A DNA stretch of 64,000 bases from positions 56,714,543 through 56,778,542 of the forward strand of contig CM026390.1 of the NCBI GenBank assembly GCA_014843695.1, in the 5' to 3' direction. The stretch's first letter is position 1. Each line of letters begins with the position of its first letter. The stretch is from Archivesica marissinica. Taxonomy: Eukaryota; Mollusca; Bivalvia; Venerida; Vesicomyidae. This document shows positions 48,901 through 60,900 of the stretch, in pieces. Position numbers and translations under genes: made by a program. Below the pieces are notes generated by a model. The model made no database searches. It saw only the letters and a program-made list of their open reading frames with translations, and had not been told where the DNA came from.

Positions 48901-51900
48901 GTAGCTCCAGAACTAGTTGCAGTGTAGCTCCAGATCTAGTTGCAGTGTAGCTCCAGAGCTAGTTGCAGTGTAGCTCCAGAGCTAGTTGCAATGTAACTCC
49001 AGAGCTATTTGCAGTGTAACACCAGAGCTAGTTGCAGTGTAGCTCCAGAACTAGTTGCAGTGTAGCTCCAGAACTAGTTGCAGTGTAGCTCCAGAGCTAG
49101 TTGCAGTGTAACTCCAGAACTAGTTGCAGTGTAGCTCCAGAACTAGTTGCAGTGTAGCTCCAGAGCTAGTTGCAGTGTAGCTCCAGAGCTAGTTGCAGTG
49201 TAACTCCAGAGCTAGTTGCAGTGTAGCTCCAGAGCTAGTTGTAGTGTAACTCCAGAGCTGGATGCCGTGTAGCTCCAGAATTAGTTGCAGTGTAGCTCCA
49301 GAACTAGTTGCAGTGTAGCTCCAGAACTAGTTGCAGTGTAGCTCCAGAGCTAGTTGCAGTGTAGCTCCAGAGCTAGTTGCAGTGTAACTCCAGAGCTAGT
49401 TGCAGTGTAGCTCCAGAGCTAGTTGTAGTGTAACTCCAGAGCTGTGCCGTGTAGCTCCAGATAGTTGCAGTGTAGCTCCAGAGCTAGTTGCAGTGTAACT
49501 CCAGAACTAGTTGCAGTGTAGCTCCAGAGCTAGTTGCAGTGTAGCTCCAGAGCTAGTTGCAGTGTAACTCCAGAGCTAGTTGCAGTGTAGCTCCAGAGCT
49601 AGTTGTAGTGTAACTCCAGAGCACTCCAGATAGTTGCAGTGTAGCTCCAGAACTAGTTGCAGTGTAGCTCCAGAGCTAGTTGCAGTGTAGCTCCAGAGCT
49701 AGTTGCAGTGTAGCTCCAGAGCTAGTTGCAGTGTAGCTCCAGAGCTAGTTGCAATGTAACTCCAGAGCTAGTTGCAGTGTAACTCCAGAGCTAGTTGCAG
49801 TTTAGCTCCAGAGCTAGTTGCAGTGTAGCTCCAGAGCTAGTTGCAGTGTAACTCCAGAGCTAGTTGCAGTGTAGCTCCAGAGCTAGTTGCAGATTAGCTC
49901 CAGAGCTAGTTGCAGTGTAGCTCCAGAGCTAGTTGCAGTGTAGCTCCAGAGCTAGTTGCAGTGTAGCTCCAGAGCTAGTTGCAGTGTAGCTCCAGAACTA
50001 GTTGCAGTGTAACTCCAGAACTAGTTGCAGTGTAGCTCCAGAGCTAGTTGCAGTGTAACTCCAGAGCCAGTTGCAGTGTAACTCCAGAGCTAGTTGCAGT
50101 GTAGCTCCAGAGCCAGTTGCAGTGTAGCTCCAGAGCTAGTTGCAGTGTAGCTCCAGAGCTAGTTGCAGTGTAGCTCCAGAGCTAGTTGCAGATTAGCTCC
50201 AGAGCTAGTTGCAGTGTAGCTCCAGAGCTAGTTGCAGTGTAGCTCCAGAGCTAGTTGCAGTGTAGCTCCAGAGCTAGTTGCAGTGTAGCTCCAGAGCTAG
50301 TTGCAGTGTAGCTCCAGAACTAGTTGCAGTGTAGCTCCAGAGCTAGTTGCAGTGTAGCTCCAGAGCTAGTTGCAGTGTAGCTCCAGAACTAGTTGCAGTG
50401 TAGCTCCAGAACTAGTTGCAGTGTAGCTCCAGAGCTAGTTGCAGTGTAACTCCAGAACTAGTTGCAGTGTAGCTCCAGAACTAGTTGCAGTGTAGCTCCA
50501 GAGCTAGTTGCAGTGTAGCTCCAGAACTAGTTGCAGTGTAGCTCCAGAGCTAGTTGCAGTGTAACTCCAGAACTAGTTGCAGTCTAACTCCAGAGCCAGT
50601 TGCAGTGTAACTCCAGAGCTAGTTGCAGTGTAACTCAAGAACTAGTTGCCGTGTAGCTCCAGAGCTAGTTGCAGTGTAACTCCAGAGCCAGTTGCAGTGT
50701 AACTCCAGAGCTAGTTGCAGTGTAACTCCAGAACTAGTTGCCGTGTAGCTCCAGAGCTAGTTGCAGTGTAGCTCCAGAACCAGTTGCAGTGTAACTCCAG
50801 AGCTGGATGCCGTGTAGCTCGGGAGCTAGTTGCGGTGTAGCTCCAGAGCTAATTGCAGTGTAGCTCCAGAGCTAGTTGCAGTGTAGCTCCAGAGCTAGTT
50901 GCAGTGTAGCTCCAGAGCTAGTTGCAGTGCAGCTCCAGAGCTAGTTGCAGTGTAACTCCAGAGCTGGATGCCATGTAGCTCCAGAACTAGTTGCAGTGTA
51001 GCTCCAGAGCTAGTTGCAGTGTAGCTCCAGAGCTAGTTGCAGTGTAGCTCCAGAGCTAGTTGCAGTGTAACTCCAGAGCTGGATGCCGTGTAGCTCCAGA
51101 ACTAGTTGCAGTGTAGCTCCAGATCTAGTTGCAGTGTAGCTCCAGAGCTAGTTGCAGTGTAGCTCCAGAGCTAGTTGCAATGTAACTCCAGAGCTATTTG
51201 CAGTGTAACACCAGAGCTAGTTGCAGTGTAGCTCCAGAACTAGTTGCAGTGTAGCTCCAGAACTAGTTGCAGTGTAGCTCCAGAGCTAGTTGCAGTGTAA
51301 CTCCAGAACTAGTTGCAGTGTAGCTCCAGAACTAGTTGCAGTGTAGCTCCAGAACTAGTTGCTGTGTAGCTCCAGAACTAGTTGCAGTGTAACTCCAGAA
51401 CTAGTTGCAGTGTAACTCCAGAACTAGTTGCCGTGTAGCTCCAGAGCTAGTTGCAGTGTAGCTCCAGAACTAGTTGCAGTGTAGTTACAGAGCTAGTTGC
51501 AGTGTAGCTCCAGAGCTAGTTGCGGTGTAGCTCCAGAACTAGTTGCGGTGTAACTCCAGAACTAGTTGCAGTGTAGCTCCAGAACTAGTTGCCGTGTAGC
51601 TCCAGAACTAGTTGCAGTGTAACTCCAGAACTAGTTGCCGTGTTGCTCCAGAGCTAGTTGCAGTGTAGCTCCAGAACTAGTTGCCGTGTTGCTCCAGAGC
51701 TAGTTGCAGTGTAGCTCCAGAACTAGGTGCAGTGTAGTTACAGAGCTAGTTGCAGTGTAGCTCCAGAGCTAGTTGCGGTGTAGCTCCATAACTAGTTGCG
51801 GTGTAACTCCAGAACTAGTTGCAGTGTAACTCCAGAGCCAGTTGCAGTGTAACTCCAGAACTAGTTGCAGTGTAACTCCAGAACTAGTTGCCGTGTAGCT

Positions 51901-54900
51901 CCAGAACTAGTTGTCGTGTAGCTCCAGAACTAGTTGCAGTGTAACTCCAGAACTAGTTGCAGTGTAGCTCCAGAACTAGTTGCAGTGCAGCTCCAGAACT
52001 TGTTGCAGTGTAACTCCAGAACTAGTTGCAGTGTAACTCCAGAACTAGTTGCAGTGTAACTCCAGAGCTAGTTGCAGTGTAACTCCAGAGTTAGTTGCAG
52101 TGTAACTCCAGAGCTAGTTGCAGTGTAACTCCAGAGCTAGTTGCAGAGTAACGGTCTGCCTACTGGAAGTAATTAAATACCGGTAATCCTTGTGTTGTCA
52201 TTATTTATGGATTGCATAGTGTGTTAATAGTTTACATCAGTGTATGAAGTGCAATGGGCATGTTTAAAGTGTGTGGAGGCCAGAAACTTACTGTGTCCCG
52301 GACCTGGTAATTAGGTCATCCTTGTAACAGCGTAAATGTAAGACACGCCTTTAATATAAAGAACGCTGCCAAACACTGCACACGCTTATGCGTGCGCATG
52401 TCAGCTGTATCATTAGTGAAGAAATTCATAGAAAAATACAAATAAATAGGCCATACAGTCAAACCTGTGTTAGTGGTCACCTTCATTAAGCAGCCAGTTT
52501 CCAGATTCCCAATATGCTGTTTTATGATACATTTGACCTCTATTAAGCAGCCACCTGTACTAAGCAGCCACTTTCTGTGATTCCCTTGGCTGGCTGCTTA
52601 AGACAGGTTTGACTGTATATTTTTCATCAAAGGAAATGCAATATCAATGTAACTATTGTAGCTGCAATGAATGGTCCTTTGTGTATTGTGTAGATCACGT
52701 ACATGTATTCCTTTTATGTTGGAAAGAAAGAAGAGTATAATATATTTATAGATGTAGTCATTAATTTCATTACTCTTATCCACCTTGTTAGAATCCATTT
52801 TGTTATTTCTAAAAGGAATAAGTACCATTTCACTTTATTTAATTGCAAACAATTAAGATTAAAATCATTCTGACACACAGTGCTAGTAACTGGGTTCGTG
52901 CTCAAAGTCAATTTACATTCATTGAACTGTTTAAATATGTATTGGCCCATCATATAGCAAGGTCTATGTATTATTCATGAGATTCACAGATGTTAAAGCC
53001 TCATTGCGTGTTTGCTTACAATGTGCTGCATACTGAGATATTCTAATGAGCGTATGATTAGAAGTTGTGATTATTGTCTTACATGAACAGGTTTCAAGAA
53101 TATTTTTCTCAAATATTAAATAAATATATTTGAAGATCTTCTCCCAAATGAACTGAGATGGTACGCTAGTCGCCAGATCGGACAGATGAGTTTTCTCTGA
53201 GTACTCCGGTTTCCTTCCACACGAATGACCACATATACGCTTTCATCCGCGCCAACGAGTGATTAATATAAGTTGTTAGAACTTGCTTCACAATCGTTGT
53301 AAAATAAATAAAGTTTAAACTTAAATGAACTGTATTTTATGCAATTACTATGAGTAAATTACCTCCCTCTATCTGTTAATTACCTCCCTTTATTTTCAAT
53401 TTTCCCCTATAACTTATTGCAATAATGTAATTGATCATAAGTTGGATAACACTAGGGTAAATTTCCAAATTATATAAACATTTACACTTTGCATGCTGGG
53501 TAAAATAAAAATACCGTATTTTACCGGCCGTAAGTCAGGGTCAAATTTGGCTTGAAAAATCTGATTTTATGCTGGATCCTTCAATGATTTGTTTTCTCAT
53601 TTTGGAATGAAACCGGGCTCAATTTGAAATATCTTGTTCACTTTATTCCATTACAAATCATAAAAATGCAATAATTTATGAAGTCTGTGTGTCACCTTTT
53701 TCTATTGTTTATAATTGTCTTAAGACAAAAGTTCCAACCAATAAAAAAATTAACTCTTTTTCCAAATGTTTGGTTGCTTGTTTCTTGGACACATATGTCA
53801 ACATATTACTTCCATGACATTTTTGGGTGAGAACAAGTTTAGAGTTGCTACGGTGCTATAGCACAGCTATAATGTAATATCTCAATTTCATAGTCTTTAT
53901 ATCATAATTAGGTTGTTAGTTTTTGAACCAGTTTTGTACAGACATGTACATAGGATATATTTTGATGAAAGCTTTTTATTATATGAAAACAAACTTTAAT
54001 TGGCGTTGTTTACATATTTTATTATTTAAATTGATGTGAATAGATGTTCTATGTGTACAATTTAGTTTATCACGAGCCTCCTGGGCACAGAGGTAACATG
54101 ATTACCATAGTAACCAGAGTTTGGGAGTTACAATCACATTTATCACTTCTATATTTTTTAGTTATTTTGATTTATTTTCTATTCATTTATCTTACACAAA
54201 GCAATTCAGGGAATCATTGAAACATGACATTTATCTTACACAAAGCAATTCAGGGAATCATTGAAACATGACATTTATCTTACACAAAGCAATTCAGGGA
54301 ATCATTGAAACATGACATTTATCTTACACAAAGCAATTCAGGGAATCATTGAAACATGACATTTATCTTACACAAAGCAATTCAGGGAATCATTGAAACA
54401 TGACATTTATCTTACACAAAGCAATTCAGGGAATCATTGAAACATGACATTTATCTTACACAAAGCAATTCAGGGAATCATTGAAACATGACATTTATCT
54501 TACACAAAGCAATTCAGGGAATCATTGAAACATGACATATTGACTTGTCAAACCGATTTTATTTTGTGCTTACAATGAAATACAGAAAAATATATCAATG
54601 AAATAAAACATGTTATTACACTGGTTGAAAGTAGTCGAATAACACATATATTTCTCACTGTTTGCATGTGTTGAGTCTAACAGCTGCATTTTGAAATGTT
54701 GTCAATGTGAACATTTTCGTACTTGCGCTGTCAGTTTAAATATGGCGTCATTTATTGTCATCTAAACATGACGTTCATGAACAATTTAGTATTGTCATCT
54801 AAACATGACGTTCATGAACAATTTAGTATTGTCATCTAAACATGACGTTCATGAACAATTTAGTATTGTCATCTAAACATGACGTTCATGAACAATTTAG

Positions 54901-57900
54901 TATTGTCATCTAAACATGACGTTCATGAACAATTTAGTATTGTCATCTAAACATGACGTTCATGAACAATTTAGTATTGTCATCTAAACATGACGTTCAT
55001 GAACAATTTAGTATTGTCATCTAAACATGACGTTCATGAACAATTTAGTATTGTCATCTAAACATGACGTTCATGAACATTTAGTATTGTCATCTAAACA
55101 TGACGTTCATGAACACAGATGTCATCTAACACATTTAGTATTGTCATCTAAACATGACGTTCATGAACACTTTAGTATTGTCATCTAAACATGACGTTCA
55201 TGAACAATTTAGTATTGTCATCTAAACATGACGTTCATGAACAATTTAGTATTGTCATCTAAACATGACGTTCATGAACAATTTAGTATTGTCATCTAAA
55301 CATGACGTTCATGAACAATTTAGTATTGTCATCTAAACATGACGTTCATGAACAATTTAGTATTGTCATCTAAACATGACGTTCATGAACAATTTAGTAT
55401 TGTCATCTAAACATGACGTTCATGAACAATTTAGTATTGTCATCTAAACATGACGTTCATGAACACTTTAGTATTGTCATCTAAACATGACGTTCATGAA
55501 CACTTTAGTATTGTCATCTAAACATGACGTTCATGAACACTTTAGTATTGTCATCTAAACATGACGTTCATGAACACTTTAGTATTGTCATCTAAACATG
55601 ACGTTCATGAACAATTTAGTATTGTCATCTAAACATGACGTTCATGAACATTTAGTATTGTCATCTAAACATGACGTTCATGAACAATTTAGTATTGTCA
55701 TCTAAACATGACGTTCATGAACAATTTAGTATTGTCATCTAAACATGACGTTCATGAACAATTTAGTATTGTCATCTAAACATGACGTTCATGAACAATT
55801 TAGTATTGTCATTTAAACATGACGTTCATGAACAATTTAGTATTTAGTTGCATCGTTTTTGTTATCATGAAAACACTTTTCAGCCTAACATAAAAAGAAA
55901 GTTTGTTTGTTTAAGTAAAACATCGAATATTATTTCACTCCTGAACATAGAAAGCTATTACTATCACTTGCAGCTTGCACCACTCGTGATAATAATGCTT
56001 TCAATGTTCATTCGGTAAAATATAATTTGATCATTATAGACTAAAGCAAACAAATGTCTTCTTATTCTTACTTATTTTGTTACACTTACAGAACAACCAA
56101 CTGAAGTATATAACATATGTAGTGTATTATGGTTGTGTATTTTAGATAGCAGTGCTGGATGTGGACATTTGTGGACCGTCAATGCCAAAAATCTTGGGTG
56201 TTGAAGGAGAGCAGGTAAGACATTATTCTATAGCTGTGTCCAGGGAGGTAAGACATTATTCTATAGCTGTGTCCAGGGAGGTAAGACATCATTCTATAGC
56301 TGTGTCCAGGGAGGTAAGACATTATTCTATAGCTGTGTCCAGGGAGGTAAAACATCATTCTATAGCTGTGTCCAGGGAGGTAAGACATTATTATATAGCT
56401 GTGTCCAGGGAGGTAATACATTATTATATAGCTGTGTCCAGGGAGGTAAGACATCATTCTATAGCTGTGTCCAGGGAGGTAAGACATTATTATATAGCTG
56501 TGTCCAGGGAGGTAAGACATTATTCTATAGCTGTGTCCAGGGAGGTAAGACATCATTCTATAGCTGTGTCCAGGGAGGTAAGACATCATTCTATAGCTGT
56601 GTCCAGGGAGGTAATACATTATTATATAGCTGTGTCCAGGGAGGTAAGACATCATTCTATAGCTGTGTCCAGGGAGGTAAGACATCATTATATAGCTGTG
56701 TCCAGGGAGGTAAGACATTATTCTATAGCTGTATCCAGGGAGGTAAGACATTATATAGCTGTGTCCAGGGAGGTAAGACATTATTATATAGCTGTGTCCA
56801 GGGAGGTAAGACATTATTCTATGGCTGTGTCCAGGGAGGTAAGACATTATTCTATAGCTGTGTCCAGGGAGGTAAGACATTATTATATAGCTGTGTCCAG
56901 GGAGGTAAGACATTATTCTATAAGACATCATTCTATAGCTGTGTCCAGGGAGGTAAGACATCATTCTATAGATGTGTCCAGGGAGGTAATACATCATTCT
57001 ATAGCTTTGTCCAGGGAGGTAAGACACCATTCTATAGCTGTGTCCAGGGAGGTAAGGCACCATTATATAGCTGTATCCAGGGAGGTAAGACATCATTCTA
57101 TAGCTGTGTCCAGGGAGGTAAGACATCATTCTATAGCTGTATCCAGGGAGGTAGGACATCATTCTATAGCTGTGTCCAGGGAGGTAAGGCACCATTCTAT
57201 AAGACATCATTCTATAGATGTGTCCAGGGAGGTAAGACATTATTCTATAGCTGTATCCAGGGAGGTAAGACATCATTCTATAGCTGTGTCCAGGGAGGTA
57301 AGACATCATTCTATAGCTTTGTCCAGGGTGGTAAGACACCATTCTATAGCTGTGTCCAGGGAGGTAATACATCATTCTATAGCTGTGTCCAGGGAGGTAA
57401 GGCACCATTCTATAAGACATCATTCTATAGCTGTGTCCAGGGAGGTAAGACATCATTCTATAGCTGTGTCCAGGGTGGTAAGACACCATTCTATAGCTGT
57501 GTCCAGGGAGGTAATACATCATGCTATAGCTGTGTCCAGGGAGGTAAGACATCATTCTATAGCTGTGTCCAGGGAGGCCTGTACGGCGATCTCGCCTACA
57601 AGATGACTTCCCTACTTTGGTGTCCTGAAGTCTGTGTGTTTTGGCATGCATTCGCATATAAAAGAGTTGATAAGATGAACACCAGAACAAGTATATATTG
57701 CATGTTTACCCAGTGCAAATTGAACGGATCTGTAGTCCAGTGGTAACACGCTGGACTGGTAATCCAGGAATCGCAGGTTCGATCCCCCGTCTGACCCTAA
57801 TAAAATTAACAGTCTTTCAGATGGGACTTTAAACCGAGGTCTTGTGTCGGTGCTGTATACTGTGCACGTAAAAGAACCAGAGGAGACTCTGGAATGGGTC

Positions 57901-60900
57901 TCTCTGTCTGTATCATTGCACTATCCTCCAAAATCTAAAATGACTAATCTCTTCAGGAGGCGTCGCTCATATAGGCAACCGGTAGCGATGATAAATAAAC
58001 GTAAAACACATGCAAATTGAAGACATTTTCAGAGAGCATTCTAATCTTCTAAGATGTAATTATGGATACAATTTAAGATATTCATCTCCCATTCATCTGA
58101 AAGCACTCAACAACCTCTCGGCTAAATAAATTAATTGATCAGTTACAATATAAAAAGATTTGTATTGATACAGCTTATGAGAATTAACATAAAAGTGAAT
58201 AAAAGTGAAATTGTATTTATTGTCTACTGTAATGCTATTACCATGATAGATTTAGTGTAAATACATCTGTCCATAAGTAAAAACCCGTATGGATGGTATT
58301 GTCATCTCCCATCAGTCTGTCTATAGAATACATGAAACTCTTCATTCTATAGCTGTGCTCAGGTAGTGTATAGTTTCATCTCCCACCTGTCTGTCTATAG
58401 AATACATGAAACTCTTCATTCTATAGCTGTGCTCAGGTAGTGTATAGTTTCATCTCCCATCTGTCTGTCTATAGAATAAATGAAACTCTTCATTCTATAG
58501 CTGTGCTCAGGTAGTGTATAGTTTCATCTCCCACCTGTCTGTCTATAGAATACATGAAACTCTTCATTCTATAGCTGTGCTCAGGTAGTGTATAGTTTCA
58601 TCTCCCATCAGTCTGTCTATAGAATACATGAAACTCTTCATTCTATAGCTGTGCTCAGGTAGTGTATAGTTTCATCTCCCACCTGTCTGTCTATAGAATA
58701 CATGAAACTCTTCATTCTATAGCTGTGCTCAGGTAGTGTATAGTTTCATCTCCCATCTGTCTGTCTATAGAATACATGAAACTCTTCATTCTATAGCTGT
58801 CAAAAACCCACCCAAAAACAAACCACAACGCTCAGGTAGTGTATAGTTTCATCTCCCATCAGTCTGTCTATAGAATACATGAAACTCTTCATTCTATAGC
58901 TGTGCTCAGGTAGTGTATAGTTTCATCTCCCATCTGTCTGTCTATAGAATACATGAAACTCTTCATTCTATAGCTGTGCTCAGGTAGTGTATAGTTTCAT
59001 CTCCCATCTGTCTGTCTATAGAATACATGAAACTCTTCATTCTATAGCTGTGCTCAGGTAGTGTATAGTTTCATCTCCCACCTGTCTGTCTATAGAATAC
59101 ATGAAGCTCTTCATTCTATAGCTGTGCTCAGGTAGTGTATAGTTTCATCTCCCATCAGTCTGTCTATAGAATACATGAAACTCTTCATTCTATAGCTGCG
59201 CTTAGGTAGTGTATAGTTTCATCTCCCATCAGTCTGTCTATAGAATACATGAAACTCTTCATTCTATAGCTGTGCTCAGGTAGTGTATAGTTTCATCTCC
59301 CATCTGTCTGTCAATGGAATACATGAAACTCTTCATTCTATAGCTGTGCTCAGGTAGTGTATAGTTTCATCTCCCATCTGTCTGTCTATAGAATACATGA
59401 AACTCTTCATTCTATAGCTGTGCTCAGGTAGTGTATAGTTTCATCTCCCATCAGTCTGTCTATAGAATACATGAAACTCTTCATTCTATAGCTGTGCTCA
59501 GGTAGTGTATAGTTTCATCTCCCATCTGTCTGTCTATAGAATACATGAAACTCTTCATTCTATAGCTGTGCTCAGGTAGTGTATAGTTTCATCTCCCACC
59601 TGTCTGTCTATAGAATACATGAAACTCTTCATTCTATAGCTGTGCTCAGGTAGTGTATAGTTTCATCTCCCATCTGTCTGTCTATAGAATACATGAAACT
59701 CTTCATTCTATAGCTGTGCTCAGGTAGTGTATAGTTTCATCTCCCATCTGTCTGTCTATAGAATAAATGAAACTCTTCATTCTATAGCTGTGCTCAGGTA
59801 GTGTATAGTTTCATCTCCCATCAGTCTGTCTATAGAATACATGAAACTCTTCATTCTATAGCTGTGCTTAGGTAGTGTATAGTTTCATCTACCACCTGTC
59901 TGTCTATAGAATAAATGAAACTCTTCATTCTATAGCTGCGCTTAGGTAGTGTATAGTTTCATCTCCCATCTGTCTGTCTATAGAATACATGAAACTCTTC
60001 ATTCTATAGCTGTGCTCAGGTAGTGTATAGTTTCATCTCCCATCAGTCTGTCTATAGAATACATGAAACTTCATTCTATAGCTGTGCTCAGGTAGTGTAT
60101 AGTTTCATCTCCCACCTGTCTGTCTATAGAATACATGAAACTCTTCATTCTATAGCTGTGCTCAGGTAGTGTATAGTTTCATCTCCCATCTGTCTGTCTA
60201 TAGAATACATGAAACTCTTCATTCTATAGCTGTGCTCAGGTAGTGTATAGTTTCATCTCCCATCAGTCTGTCTATAGAATACATGAAACTTCATTCTATA
60301 GCTGTGCTCAGGTAGTGTATAGTTTCATCTCCCACCTGTCTGTCTATAGAATAAATGAAACTCTTCATTCTATAGCTGTGCTCAGGTAGTGTATAGTTTC
60401 ATCTCCCATCAGTCTGTCTATAGAATACATGAAACTCTTCATTCTATAGCTGTGCTTAGGTAGTGTATAGTTTCATCTACCACCTGTCTGTCTATAGAAT
60501 AAATGAAACTCTTCATTCTATAGCTGCGCTTAGGTAGTGTATAGTTTCATCTCCCATCTGTCTGTCTATAGAATACATAAAACTCTTCATTCTATAGCTG
60601 TGCTCAGGTAGTGTATAGTTTCATCTCCCATCAGTCTGTCTATAGAATACATGAAACTCTTCATTCTATAGCTGTGCTCAGGTAGTGTATAGTTTCATCT
60701 CCCACCTGTCTGTCTATAGAATACATGAAACTCTTCATTCTATAGCTGTGCTCAGGTAGTGTATAGTTTCATCTCCCATCTGTCTGTCTATAGAATACAT
60801 GAAACTCTTCATTCTATAGCTGTGCTCAGGTAGTGTATAGTTTCATCTCCCATCAGTCTGTCCATAGAATAAATGAAACTCTTCATTCTATAGCTGTGCT

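Noticed and set aside
56179..57690. 503-codon minus-strand frame with [10 protein letters not shown] repeats
   Set aside because: It is the complement of the 33-bp array. Being open on both strands follows from unit length and composition.
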